A program made the translations under genes and the position numbers. 64,000 nucleotides of DNA from Larus michahellis. Its lineage: Eukaryota; Chordata; Aves; Charadriiformes; Laridae. The notes under the pieces were generated by a model that saw only the letters and a program-made list of their open reading frames with translations, searched no databases and was not told where the DNA came from. Location: positions 128,028,224 to 128,092,223 of the forward strand of contig NC_133898.1 of assembly GCF_964199755.1 (NCBI RefSeq), in the 5' to 3' direction. Shown here in pieces: positions 1-12,579 of this stretch. How positions within the stretch are numbered: the stretch's first letter is position 1; each line of letters starts with the position of its first letter.

Positions 1-1710
1 TAAAGCATAGTTCTGACTCATAATCTTTATCTCCTGCCCTGAACAGCTTCCTCACAGGGAGCTCTGTGAGGGTGAGCAGAATGCTCACCGGAAGCCTGTG
101 TGCTGTGTTAGCATGGAAAATATGGAATGGCTACCACGGATGGCATAAAACTTCAGAAAAGATAAATTGTAATCGCAGCCAAACCGATGGGACTAACATC
201 TGCCCAACTAAAATGTTTTATAAACTTAAATATACACCATAAAATAGAGTCAGTGACTGTTGTCACTAGTACTGTACAGGGTTTATCTAGATGCTGTGCT
301 GGTTTTACCATGCTGGTATGTTCGGAACTGGAGGGCCAAATGTTCTGGTGGTGGGAAAGATTGTAGCTACATCATCATCATCATCATCATCATCATGGGA
401 TCTGCCTGAGCTTATCCCAGCTGAAAAGGCGGCCCCAAGTTGGGGTTCAGAGTATTTACAGGCTGAACATTACTTGTTCCCACTGGGATGTTCAGCTTGA
501 GATTCAGATTGTGTTATTTTTGTATGATTTCAATGGATCTCTTATATCACCTGAAGTCTCGTATATCTGTGCACTTAAGAGGAAGAAGAGGCCCTTACCA
601 GCTGCCTGAATTTCTTGCACAAACCCGATCATCTCACCCAGTACTTTCTGTGCCTAGCTCAGTCCATGCCTGTCATCAAATCGGACTCTATCCTTAATTC
701 GAAAGGCATGCAAGCTTTATTCTAAATTAGACTTGCCACATTTCAACCAATTTGTCCCAGTGGTTCTCAAGTCTTTTCTCTAAATCACATATTCGAGGAC
801 TGTGTATTGTTAATTTCTAAAGACATCACTAGACCTCGGTTTCCCTTGCCCCCTAAGTTAAAAAACCCTATAGTGTTATGTACCTTTTTTGTGTGTAAGT
901 CTTTATGAAGAGATATAAAATACTTATTGACCTTTCCCATAGACTCTACTGGAACTGCACCAGCCCTGCAGCCATCTCAGGGGTCACGGGTTGTCTTAAA
1001 TAGAGAATACTTTTTGTGATGCATAAAAAAGGAAAAGTCCAAGAAAACAATCCAGTGTAGTACAGGCTTTGTCTGAAGCTCCTACAAGTGTCTGCTTTTG
1101 GCCTAAGTGGTTCTACATTTCTTCTTTGAACAGGCAGACATTTGCTGGTCTGGGGAAGTAGGTACAAATTTGAGTCTGCTGCAAACCAAAGCAAGGATGG
1201 ACATAGCTTAAACTTCTCTGAAGTCCCCTAAACAGCCTGAAATGATGCACGTGCTCTAAATATACCCAATGCACATGGACAGTATAGAGCTCAGGCAATG
1301 ACCCACAATCACAACTACTTTTTTTCCAAAAATATAGGAGATCTACTAATCTAGAATACATGGTCAGGAGGTGTGGGTGTGAATGTGAGAAGAGAAAGCT
1401 CTCACATTGCAGGGTTGCATCTCAAGTATCAGCCTAAGAATTGCCTTAATACACAGAAGCATCTTTTTTTCCATCATGTCATCATGCAACTGGAACACAA
1501 GATGCAAAGGGCTAGAAAGAGACCATGAGTAACACTATCGAGGACTTCAAATCTATAGTTTAAAGATTAGAATTATGACTCAGGAAGTGGACTTCTAATA
1601 TGAAAGGCATGGAGTCCAAGAGCACAGAGGTAATCTGAACCCCAGCACTGGGCTCTAATGGACTTCTGTGCACATCCACCCTTTTAGCCTCCATCACATC
1701 TATTTTCTGT
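1..1710 (-). other. presumed intron 1 of AvBD9, no exon found
   Basis: This stretch follows the splice donor of the AvBD9 signal exon on the minus strand. I looked on the minus strand for the adjacent double-cysteine codons that end every defensin domain and found none. The mature-peptide exon therefore probably lies to the left of the window. Apart from the ATC repeat I see nothing else. Confidence 0.5.
371..396. repeat. (ATC)n microsatellite
   Basis: Nearly nine uninterrupted ATC units. It lies on the 3' side of the AvBD9 signal exon, so probably inside the long AvBD9 intron. An open frame through it reads poly-serine but has no other support as coding sequence. Confidence 0.9.
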
Positions 1711-1715
1711 CTTAC

Positions 1716-1773
1716 CTGGAGCAGCCTGGAAGAGGAAGAAGAGAACAGCAACGAGGAAGAAAAGGATTCTCAT
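1716..1773 (-). CDS. AvBD9: Avian beta-defensin 9, signal-peptide exon (gene continues off the left edge)
   Basis: AvBD9 is a secreted cationic antimicrobial peptide of epithelia. Only the first coding exon is here. Reading leftwards from the ATG at 1773, it encodes 19 residues plus the first base of a glycine codon: MRILFFLVAVLFFLFQAAP, a typical hydrophobic secretion signal. As I recall the chicken protein, these residues match the AvBD9 signal, which differs from AvBD10 in having FFLVAV after MRIL. The exon ends at a GTAAG donor (1715-1711) in phase 1, the usual break in these genes between signal and mature peptide. A TATA box lies about 100 bp upstream, so the 5' untranslated region appears to be continuous with this exon. 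The mature six-cysteine exon is not in the 1.7 kb to the left. The gene looks healthy as far as it is visible. A related AvBD with the same signal cannot be fully excluded. Confidence 0.85.
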
Positions 1774-1870
1774 GGCTGCCAGCTGGTAGTAGGATAGTCT
1801 TTGCAGGTCTGAGGATACTCAACAATGGACAGAAGCTGGTGTTCGAGACAGAAGACGGCTAGTCCCTGTG

Positions 1871-1878
1871 CTTATAAA
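1871..1878 (-). promoter_or_regulatory. TATA box of AvBD9
   Basis: Minus-strand TTTATAAG, about 98 bp before the AvBD9 ATG. The distance suggests a transcript start near 1845 and a 5' leader of roughly 70 bases without an intron. Confidence 0.65.
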
Positions 1879-4800
1879 GGCTCTGGGATGGAGCAGTGCA
1901 GATAGCTAAGGGGGCGGAGAAGCGGTTGTCTGAAGAACAGCGAGTTCATTGCCCTGTTACTGTGGAGACTGGTGATGTATGAAGATGTTGCAACCTAGCA
2001 CATTAGAAGATGCTTGACCTGAGCAATGGCCAAACCAAGCTAGCTGACCTGAGCAGCCAAATCACTCTGCTCACATGCCCCATGTCAGCTGGTGGGTTGC
2101 ACCCGGGGAGGAGACATAGGATTGGAGGAGAAGGGAGGTGGGTTCCTGTCATCTGCAATACTGCAAACCACGCAGAACTGCTAATGCCCCATGGCTTTTG
2201 GCCACGGTCTTGTGACAGGCTATCCTCCCTCAGCCACCGGGCACAATGAGCGTAGGAAAGTCAGGGAAGCTGGCTTCAAAGCTGTGTGAAACAAGGAGGC
2301 AAGAGACCGTCCTCCTTGTGTGCAGGAATGGATCAGACCTTCAGTCCTTGCTTGGATCAGAGCTGTAGGGCTGCAGCTGAGGGAGGCAGAGTAGGGGTGA
2401 AAGGGTTGTGGACATTCTCCTTCCTGGCTATGAAATCTGCAGACATGGGAGTAGCTCCTTCTCCCAGACTTTTTTCTAACATGGTTCAGAACTCAATTTC
2501 CCTCTGGGTCTTGTACTTGGAACTTGAGCCATGGATGTGTAGCAAATCTTGAAGAAAGTCATTAGATAGAAAGGACTGGACACCACTGTGCGTTGTGCCG
2601 CGCTGTCACAGGAGACTGCATCCCAATTCCCATTCAGCAATGAGCTAAGCTCTCTCCTGGAAACAGTGGGGTCATGTGTCTCACTGCTGCTACAGGCACT
2701 GCATTCCCTTACTCTGCTCTGACGGTGTGAACTGTCTTCCAACCTCTAGCCTTTGTGGAGAGTCTAAACCTACTCATTCTCTACCCAAAATGACCTCAGT
2801 TTAAGAACATTTTCCCTTGCTGCTAGACACCTCCCTGACATGATTATGAAGACAATCACATCTCTCTTTCTGATTTCTTAGATTCAACGTGCTAAATCTG
2901 CTTGTGTGTGATGTCTCCACATCTCTTAACACCTTGTAACCTGTCTTGTATCTCAAAAAAAAAAAATATTAAATTTTTACTTCATGCATGTGAAGGACCA
3001 GCCATATATAACATCTTGCAGAGCTTTGTAGAGCTTTGAGCAGCACTCTTAATACTTGTACTTGTCTCCAAGAAATGCCACTCCTGAGACACATAAACAC
3101 TGCAAGTGTGGGGGTTTTTGCAAACGGTATAAACCAAGAATCATTAAAGAAATCAAGTCATAAGGGTGCTTAATTTTTTACTGCTTCAGTGAGAGCAGTA
3201 AACTGAAGCGACGGAGCGTAACAGCAGGAGGTGAGCCATGTCTGGATGCAGGGAACAGGGAGGTCTGTGTCTGATAAACTGGCTGCTACAAATTGAGTGT
3301 GAGGAATGAAGTCTGGGCTTCAGTTTGTGAAAAAACACATTATCTCACTCTGTCAGGACTAGTATTTCAGAAACAAGCAAAAATCTTCTTTACGGTGGAG
3401 GACAGATAAGGAGGTTGAGCAGGGACAAGAGGAGGCAGGTGGCAAAGAAGCCAAATTCTCTTCCTTGCTTCATGAATTGTTGTCTCTAATCAACAGGTTG
3501 GGAAACTATGCAATGCTGGCAGGACAGATAGACCTGGTAGCACTGCCATGGCCCCCTGAGGTCCAAGGGAAGGAGGAGCAGCCTCATATCTGTCTGCCTT
3601 ATGTGATGGGCACAAGATCCAGGAGATGCTTGGGGGTATCAAGCCCACATCTCCCTCCCTTTGCACCTCCCTGACTGCCAGTGGTGGGTTGACCCAATAA
3701 GTGATTAAGTTCTTAGGAACGTGATGAGAAAACAGAGCTACAGACCTCTGCCAGGGAGCTGTGAGGACTGGGTTGGGCAGTGGCGGTCTAGGGAAAGGCC
3801 ATGTATTTTCACACACGTTTTCCAGAGCAGTGGCTGAGGCAGAGACACAGGTTCTTAAGCAGGCTGGTGTCTCCACTGACCCCATCCATGGAGATGAGGG
3901 GTACACGAGGTGAAATCATTTACACCTCATTGTGTTCTGTACTGTGTTGCCTCTTTCTTTTGCTTCAGGCAGGGGATGAGGAAGGAATCTTCTGTCCTCT
4001 CTCCTGTTTTCCTTCTGAATGAGAGAAAAGAGGCTTTGAGGAGTCTGTCTTTTATGATAAAACGCCATCTGTGTGTGTGCTGGATTTTTTTTTTAAGCAA
4101 GCCACCGAGAACATTCACCAGCTCTCTGATTTCTGATCTTTGCACAAGGACAGAGACGCAACCCCACAACCCAAAACACCAGCTCCATTTCTGAAAACAG
4201 AGTGTGGCCAAAAAGAGAGTAAGAAAGGGGCAGTCTGTGATCATAAAACATGGCCAGCATTAGGCAAGCCATTAAGGGTGAAGCTGCTTGCAAAAATAAC
4301 AGGATTTAATGGAGAAGGAAAATGTGCTTGTCTGCTCCTTGCATAATTCTCCCTCTGCCTGTCCCAGGAAGCACAAGGGGCAGGGGTGTTTGTTTTGGGG
4401 AGTGAAGCTGCTGAGCAAACCCTGCTGGGGTCGGCCCATGGCGTCACACGTTGTTCAATGTTCTTTGGAACCAAACAACGATGGGGAGAGGAAGGGGGAA
4501 CAGCCCCATCCTCCTCACCTCCCTCCCCCAGCTCCGGCTGGAGAGCAGCAGCAATGTTTGTGTCAGGTCCAGGCTCCCTCCATGGAAAGAGAAAGACACC
4601 TGGGATGATAACAACCCCCTTGAAGGCTTCTTGGCACTGGGGAAAGGGAGCCTGGGCAAGGTGCCCCACTTCTTCCTTCTCCCTGAGCACCAGGAGAAGA
4701 TGCGAACGGTCACCAGCATGCAGAGAAAGCAGTAGGGCTGTTACTGATGGGAAGCTGTTGATCTTGAGGTGTCTGTTAGAGTTAATACTTGACCTGGCAG

Positions 4801-7800
4801 CAAAGGAGTGGGTGGGGGATTTTGTATGGGACCTGTCCTTGCGAAGACACAGAAAGAGTAAATGCGACTCTTTGGCTCACTGTTCCTTCAGGGGGCTTGT
4901 TGGTTCGTTATTTGCCTTTTCAGCTCGGGAAATTGCCACTTGTTTTCTGGGCTGCTAGGCAAGGAAAGTCTTTGGACCTGAAGGAGAATCCCTGCTTTTA
5001 ATTACAACTGATGGGCAGCTAATCTGGCAGAACAGAAGGGGAGAATTAATTTAGTGAAAATTTCCTATGGTCTAGGAGTAAACAAACAGGTGTCAGCAAG
5101 AAGTGGTGTTGAGTTCCCCTGTCCCAAAGTTAAACACAAGGAAAAAATGACGGTGAGAGGCACAGACCTTCACAGACACATGAAGATGACAGCGGGTGGA
5201 AGGTACCCAATGTTCGTTCCCCTTGATGGAACACTTGATAGCGGCTGCTCATGCATGAAACTAGGGAGGGAACTCCAGTCCCAGCAACTGAAGTGCCTGT
5301 CCAAGTGCAGCCATGGGACCATCTCCAATCTGTCTCCCTGCCATGGAAGAGAGCTGTGAGGGGAAGAAGTCACTGATCAGCAAATTTTTGGAAAGTCCAT
5401 ACCCCAATCACCATTTTGAAAATTGATCCATTCTTGAGCCGAGCAAGGAGGAGGTTTTCTGAGGTCCCGCATTAGCTTTGAAAGGTGTACATCAGTCAAG
5501 AGATTTCTTTTCTCCCATAGCTTGAGTTGCACCATCAAAGAGTTTGGTTCCAGCTGCCTTCCTGCCAGCCCTCCAAGGGGAAAAAAAACAATGGTAGGAG
5601 TGAAGTTCTCAATAGACATGACATGAGGAACTTCTTGGGAAGAACTCTTAGTGGTAAGCATGTGAGAGAAGCCAGGAAACTGTCATGAAAGAAGCAGGCC
5701 CATATAATGGCATCAACACAGGAGAGCTGTGTGAGCCATCCTGCACGAGGCCAACTCCAGGCTCCACTCAGGGAACATGGGGAGTGCAGAGGTGATATAG
5801 ACTCAAGGGGCTCCACAGAAATTGGGCAAAAATAGGAGAATGAGCCCGAAGTTACCCATATGTGGCAGTGAGGGTGGCTGCTGGGGTGAAACAAAAGACC
5901 TTGATGGACATGAGGTGCAGCATTTAGACGGAAGTGGAAAAAATCCTCTTTGGAGTAATCCCTGTATGGCTTATATATTAGAGATGTGTTTTCTTGGGAC
6001 AGGAGGGAAATCTGAGGCTCAGTCTGTCCTAAATTTATCCAGACAATGTCAGAGATGTTTTTCAGGAGAAACTTGAGGGATGGAGAACAGATCATCCATG
6101 CAGTAGGAAGCAGAACAGGACTAGGCTGTGGGCCGTGAGACGTGTTTGCTAAATGATTAGCGTGCTGTTTAAATGTTATCAAGATCTTTGGGATAGCTTA
6201 GGAGTGGGTCAGCTAGATGTTTCCTGAACAAATCCTGGGCATGGTTCAGGGGTTAGCATAGACCAGGAACAATTCTTGTACACATCTTCAATGCAACCAT
6301 CTTATTTTGGACTCCAAGAGATCTGGTGAGTAGTCTTTCTTTTCACCAGAATACTGTCCCTAGACATTTTAGTTGCTGATATAAATGCAAGATTACTCCA
6401 GTCAGGCAGATTACTCGAGGGAGCTTCAAACATGGGTTAATGCTATATCCTCAGGCCTTTTCTGCCCAAGAAACCACAGAAGTAGGTGGAATATGTGGCC
6501 CTTGTGTGTCATTTAACACTTACAGAGTATGGTGCTGTTGTAGATGTCAATTCAGAAGAAAGTGATCTAACCTCATTTGACAGAACCAAAAACTGCAGAA
6601 GTCAAGAGATTTATTTTTTTCCTTGCTTTTAGTGGGGCAGTTAAGACAAGAAGAAAGAAATAAAATGCTGCACAACCTCTGGGTTAATTTGCCCTTTTTG
6701 ATTTCTGCATTTCCTTTGTGGTTTTGATTTGGGTTCTTTTCAGACTCTAGATTGAAAAAAAAAAAGGAAAAAAGAATGGCTACAGTTGTGAGGAAGGAGC
6801 ATCTCTTTTTCTTGCCTTGATACAGCTCCAAACTCAGATACATGGGGATCAATTAAATTACTTAAATACAGGCTCCAGTTGCCATGGGGAAAATAATATA
6901 TTTTTTTTTCTAATGCATCTGGATGAAATCAGCCCTGTGTTGCCCAAACATCTTTTGAAATAGGTGTAGGAAATTGACTCCAAAAAACGGACTTCTTGCT
7001 TCCATGACTAGTCGTGATGGGACAAAAGAAATTGATTGTGCATCTGTAGCTATTGGAGGAAACAATGAAAAACACCTCGGTTTTGCATTATTAGTACTAT
7101 CGAGCTCGTGGCTACACCAGTCCTGCTGGATGAAACAGGACATTTAATTGACTTTCATGACTGCTATTGAACACAGGTCTTATGTTTTCAAAAACAGTCT
7201 ATATATCACCCCAAATCTTGTTTCTGAGTAGAGATAGTTCAGACACCATCAGACCCCCCCAGATAGTTCAGATTGTGTTTATGAAGTCAAATGAATATAA
7301 ATATTTACATACATACATATGTATGTATGTAAATATATATATATAAAAAAAATTATATATGTATATAAAGGTTGCAATACTGGAGGTGTTTATTGATTGC
7401 CATTTTTTCATCCAATCACTCGCTATCAAGAGTTGCTTGTATTGTTCTTCACACTCAACTTTCAGTCTCGGCATCCTGAATACTTTAGTATCATCATCAA
7501 AACTGGTTGCTGTTTTAGCCATTCCCTTTTCCAAGTCACTTGGGAATATGTGAGACTGCACAGATTTACTAGTGTAAAAAGGTTGCATGACTCAATGAGC
7601 CTTGAGTCAAAGGCACAGAGAAAATTACTGTTAGTAAGAATAAAAGACCACAGTTCTTGGTTTGAGAAGACATTTATTTTTGTGTGTGAGTAAAATAATA
7701 ATATATATATTGCTTCACATCCTCCAAGAGCTGCATGAACCAGAACTGATTGAACATCCAAACTTCCCTGTGAGGTAGGCTGGAATAGGTGGCCAAGGTG

Positions 7801-9181
7801 CCAAAGTGGCTTGTGTATTAAAAGCAAAAAAGGGAGTGACTTCAGCGAGGAAAAACCTGGATCTCCAGAAGCGGTGTGCTAACAGGACGTGCCTTCTGGA
7901 AGCTTCTTTCAATGCTCATTTGCAGGAGGGTTTAGATAGAGGAGGAATCCATCAAAATCACCTCCTCAAGGCAGTGGAAATGTTGCTGGTACAAGGACAC
8001 TGATCCAGGAAAGCCTTATCTTCTTACTTCGCTGAAATCCTGTAAGGTTAAAAAGGGTCTTGTTATTTTGCTGAAGCGTAATCTAAACTCAGTCTCTAAA
8101 AACCTCAATACCTGCTAACTACTTTCAGAATAAATGTACAGGGTGGGTTCTGCCTGCAGGTTTAAAAAACTGTGTTTAGATGCCTCCGTGGAAGGGTTCC
8201 CATGTGTGCTGGGTGTCTGGGTCTGCAGACATCCAGTCTGCAAGAACTGTGGTCACTGGAAAACTCATTATATTACCAATAGTAATAACATTTTGATTCA
8301 GCTCACCCCAAAATAAAGACTGGGGATTTGATTTAGTTACTGAATCACACACGTCTCGTGCCATTTGAAGAGCTCTGGGGTATCTGCTTGGTCACCAGTC
8401 ATCTTTTTTGAAAAGCAATGTTTTCCCATAGGTCATGAGCTATCTCAGACAGATATGTATATGTGGTTTAAATATTCCAAGGCATTTCAAATGCCTCTAA
8501 ACATCTCATTTTAACTTGCTGAATTAAACCCTTTGTGTCTAATTTCAAAGATTTCTTTTCAAGCACCTCACAGGTTGAATCCCCAGCTGGAAGTACCTCA
8601 GAATACCATGTTGGTTTCAACTTCTTCTGCAGTATGGATCAACCCAGCTGAAAACCTAACTGCTCAATAGGAAGAGTTTTAAACCTAACATTAGCATCCG
8701 TCAATATCACGTATGGGTACACTCTTCTGAGAAAGAGTGTTTCTGTAGAAAAATTACACCTGGAACCAAATGTAAGAGGTCTTGTTCCTTTCCCAGCCCC
8801 AATTCTCCTTTGATCAGGCCTAACAGATGTTTATACAGAAACCAGATGTTGGAGATCTGCCATCTGCTCCTAACAGTCTACTTGCTATCAGTAGAAATTG
8901 CTTCCTAAAGAGAATGATCACTCACAGAGTCTGAGGGATCACATCATTCCTTTGTAAAATCATCTAATAATAGATTGCTTCTGTACCATTTACTTTCATG
9001 AATTCCTAAGTGGATGCTTCCTTAGCATCTTAATCTCCTGACAACAAACATGTCCTAATATTGGGATGACTGTGGTTTCCTGAAACCGCTGTCTGACTGA
9101 GGATCCCCAAGTGCTGAACAAATACTATGAAACTTCTTCCCTTGAGCCATCTCATCACATTTTCTTCAGTTCTGGGAACCT
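1879..9181. other. intergenic region between AvBD9 promoter and AvBD10 end
   Basis: Seven kilobases with no CR1 copy, RNA gene or defensin exon that I recognise. Open frames up to 215 codons occur (5535-6182 minus) but show no recognisable motif. The only clear structure is the AT-rich palindromic repeat at 7291-7371. The 3' untranslated region of AvBD10 must begin at the right end, but I see no clear minus-strand AATAAA close to it. Confidence 0.5.
7291..7371. repeat. AT-rich palindromic simple repeat (ACAT/ATGT, then TA)
   Basis: A run of ACAT units is followed directly by ATGT units, making a self-complementary block (TTTACATACATACATA facing TATGTATGTATGTAAA). Alternating TA and an A tract follow. 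It could extrude as a cruciform. Such arrays are common and length-variable. Confidence 0.85.
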
Positions 9182-10594
9182 TTAAACCCTGGCAATGCTA
9201 TAAATAACAGAACGAGGAGTTCTGAAAATTTCAGAAAATACAGATCTGAGCTCTCCCTTTGTTTTGAACCGGGTTCTGCCTGCTCTCATCAATGGCTGAG
9301 GATCTGACTGAACATCTGTTGCGATGAGTTGTCATCACACCTGTCCTTTTCCCCAAAGGACACAGGAACGTCTCCTAATTTGCTACTAGATTTAGTGTAT
9401 GCGATAGACAGTTACTGCAGATGGCAATGATCAGCACATGGCAATCAGCTGAACAAAACTGTTGTAAGAATTAAATGGCCGAGGAGAATGTGTTATCGTA
9501 AACTGAAATGCATTCCCTCAAAGCATGTTCAAAACCTTAAGGAAAGAAAAAATCTTGCTATCAGGGAAACCCCAGACATTTTTAGAAAGTGGTCTCCAAA
9601 GTCAAAAGTGAAATGCACACCCAGCTGTCTGCAGTCACTAAGATATTCATTCTTCTTCACCTTTCTAAGAGCTGAACAGTGGTGGTGGAAGGAAGGAGAT
9701 ATGAGAAGAGAATGAGAAGCAGAATTCTGTGAACATATTTCCCCTTTAAAATTCAATTTTCTAGGTAATTTTGGAAATCGAAAAGAACAGAGGAAGGAAT
9801 GACACGTTGTTTCCCCTGCTGGGTGAAAATACTGTGCGAAATATTTTTCTAATAATTTCTTGAAAAAACTTCTTTTTTTTCCCCGATCAAAAATTAAAAT
9901 AAAGTGAAAAATAATGAATTCTGGGAAATTTAGACCCTCCTGAACTTTTACTCTCATACATAACTTCCATCAAATTGAATTGTCTCCTTAGACACAGATC
10001 TGTGCTGTACACATGTTCATCTTCCACCTGGACTTTCTCACAAACAACAGCCCTGCAAGCCCCGTGGAGTTGTGCATATTATTCAAAGAAACAATAGATA
10101 AAAGGGAAGGACAGAAGTGCCCTCCGAAGGGCGTCCTTCTGTCCTGCGGCACTTACTTTGAACAGCATTTCAGCAGCCCCCCGTGGCACGACCCTGAGAC
10201 AGCAAAGGTGGGTGGGCATGCCCCGGCACGGCAGAAATTTCCATTGCTCCTGCACTCTGCGGTGTCAGCAAAAAGAGGATCTGCTGAACCTGTGGGAAGA
10301 CATTAAATTGTCAATTTTCAGTCTAAAATTATGATGGGTAAATATGCAAGAATATGTGGCATTTTTAGGAAGGCAGCCGTCACGGGCACAGATATACTTG
10401 GTCCCATCCACTGCAATAGCACCATCCCAACAGCATCAAATTCTGCCTGTTAGTTGGTGGTTGTTTTTTTCCTCCCATGCACACACTTCTGCTTACAAGC
10501 CCTTTCTTTCTTTGTAGGATTTACTTTGCTTCTCACCTGGAGCAGCCTGGAAGAGGAGGAAGATGACAGCGAAGAGCAGGTACAGGATCCTCAT
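9182..10594 (-). CDS. AvBD10: Avian beta-defensin 10
   Basis: Secreted beta-defensin. Coding exon 1 is 10594-10537 (MRILYLLFAVIFLLFQAAP, signal peptide), with a GTGAG donor in phase 1. Coding exon 2 is 10289-10157, after a 247-bp intron ending CCACAG. It encodes GSADPLFADTAE, then a six-cysteine domain with spacings of 6, 4, 9, 6 and 0 residues, including NFCRAGACPPTF and CHGGLLKCCS. This matches AvBD10 as I recall it, especially the GSADPLF start and CRAGACPPTF. Exon 2 ends in phase 2 at GTAAGT. The terminal exon encodes only a few residues. The best acceptor (GTTCTGTTATTTATAG) opens exon 3 at 9197 and gives NIARV plus stop, for a total of 68 residues, the length I recall for chicken AvBD10. 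Two nearby acceptors would give other short tails, so 9182 is less certain than the first two exons. Confidence 0.9.
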
Positions 10595-10693
10595 GGTTGC
10601 TAGTCGGTTGTGGACTGCGTGCCCCTGAAGAGCGTCTGGAAGATCGACGAAGGATGCAATTTGTTTGAGGAAGAAGCTAGGAAAGGCAGCTGG

Positions 10694-10701
10694 TATTTAT
10701 A
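10694..10701 (-). promoter_or_regulatory. TATA box of AvBD10
   Basis: Minus-strand TATAAATA, 100 bp before the AvBD10 ATG, the same spacing as in AvBD9. It implies a 5' leader of about 70 bases with no intron. Confidence 0.75.
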
Positions 10702-11982
10702 GGGCACACGGGATTGTGCAAGTTTGATGGCTGAGTGCTTTGTCAATAAGTAACAGCAACCAACCTTCTGGAAAGCAGACTGGTTATCCCCCTTATCGTG
10801 GGCTGCAATGAAACACGCAGCGAACATGTTGCAATCCCCAAGGGTGAATTTCCACTGACCGTGCCAGACAGTTGTATAATGTGACCATCAGCCAAGCTCC
10901 GCCGAGCCACGCTGATTCCCCTGGTTCTTACAGACCAGTTTCCAACACAGGTGCGGGAATAGGTCAGGCAGAGGACTTGGGAGTCAGCCAGCACTGGAGT
11001 CTGTTCCCACTGTTGACCCTGGATCCATCACTCGCTGACAAGTCATGTAACCTTTTGTCTCCCATCTCCCCATCCCTGGCACCAGGTAGATGATGTCAAA
11101 GGCAGAGGAAAGCATTGGGAAACATGTGAGACAATGCAACTTTGCTTTGTCACTTTTTCAACAGGTTTCAGGACATCCTCACCCACTGCAGAGGGCTGAC
11201 ACAAAGCTTTTTCCCTCCTTTAATTCTCACATCCCATCTTGAGTGCTTTGCATTTTTACCAACTTTTGATGTCCCCTTTTGTTTCCCCTCATACTGCCCC
11301 AAAAGGTTGGGAAGAATGGTCTGATTCCATAAGAATCTCAGCCGACATAACACCTTGAAGTGCAACATCTTCTGGGGCTTCACTTCAGAACATGATCCCC
11401 ATGGCTGTAAATTTTCCGAGAAGCATTGGTCAAGGGGATCAAAGCACTGAAGGTTCTTCACGACATTCTGGGCTTGTAGGTGTCAAATGGCTGCAAGAGC
11501 TTTGCACCCATGGGAATCCTCCCTTTGCCCAAATACCATCACACATAATAAACAGGTTAATCTCTGTCAAAATCCAGGCATTTCTGCAGTTCTAGCTCTG
11601 GCATTCTGGTTCAGTGATTTGCTTCCTTATTACCTCGTTTATTATATTTAACTCAGAGTTAATGGTATTTTTGTTCTAAGAATTATTCGTAGGATGAAAA
11701 CATTACCAATGTTTATGCTTAATCTGCATACTAACGGGCAAGCTTAAGCAGCTGAGAAAGTAGCAACAAGGTGAGTTGAAGTGTGTATGCAGCGAATAGC
11801 AGTAAGATAAACACTGATTTCCCTCTTCCACTCATAAAATCTAATTAACCAGGAAATGTCAAGCACTCTAGAATGTCCTTTTTTGTACCCTTGCCTTGGA
11901 AATTATCTCCTTTTTTTTTGCCAGCATCTCTACAGCTTTCCCCATTTCTAGTGGAGAGGACAGTTGATTTGTCACTCCTCTC
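10702..11982. other. intergenic, upstream of AvBD10
   Basis: Upstream flank of AvBD10. It probably contains the proximal regulatory region, but I could not single out a specific binding site. No repeat or exon recognised. Confidence 0.4.
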
Positions 11983-12579
11983 ATCCTGGCCTGTATCAGC
12001 AATAGTGTGGCCAGCAGGACCAGGGCAGTGATCGTCCCCCTGTACTGGGCACTGGTGAGGCCCCAGCTCGAGTGCTGAGCCCAGTTTTGGGCCCCTCACC
12101 ACAAAAAGACATTGAGGGGCTGGAGCGTGTCCAGAGAAGGGCAACGGAGCTGGTGAGGGGTCTGGAGCACAAGCCTTGTGAGGAGCGGCTGAGGGAGCTG
12201 GGGGTGTTCAGCCTGGAGAAGAGGAGGCTGAGGGGAGACCTTCTTGCTCTCTACAGCTCCCTGAAAGGAGGGGTTAGACAGGGGGGGTCGGGCTTTTCTC
12301 CCAAGTAACAGGTGATGGGACAAGAGGAAACGGCCTCAATTTGCCCCAGGGGAGGTTTAGGTTGGGTATTAGGAAAAATTTCTACATTGAAAGGGTTATC
12401 AAGCATTGGAACAGGCTGCCCAGGGAAGTGGTTGAGTCCCCATCCCTGGAGGTATTTAAAATACAGGTAGACGTGGTGATTAGAGATATGGTTTAGCGAT
12501 GGTTTTTGTCAGCGTTGGGTTTGTGGTTGGACTAAATGATCTTAAATGTCTCTTCCAACCAAAACAATTCTATGATTCT
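11983..12579 (+). mobile_element. CR1 LINE fragment (3' end)
   Basis: 5'-truncated CR1 carrying the end of the reverse transcriptase frame and the 3' untranslated region. It reads through CR1-typical [16 protein letters not shown] and ends ...CCAACCAAAACAATTCTATGATTCTT. Several frame breaks; not mobile. Confidence 0.9.

Noticed and set aside
4386-4958. 190-codon open frame as a gene
   Set aside because: It overlaps several other frames of similar length on both strands in GC-richer DNA, has no domain or splice context, and is likely chance.
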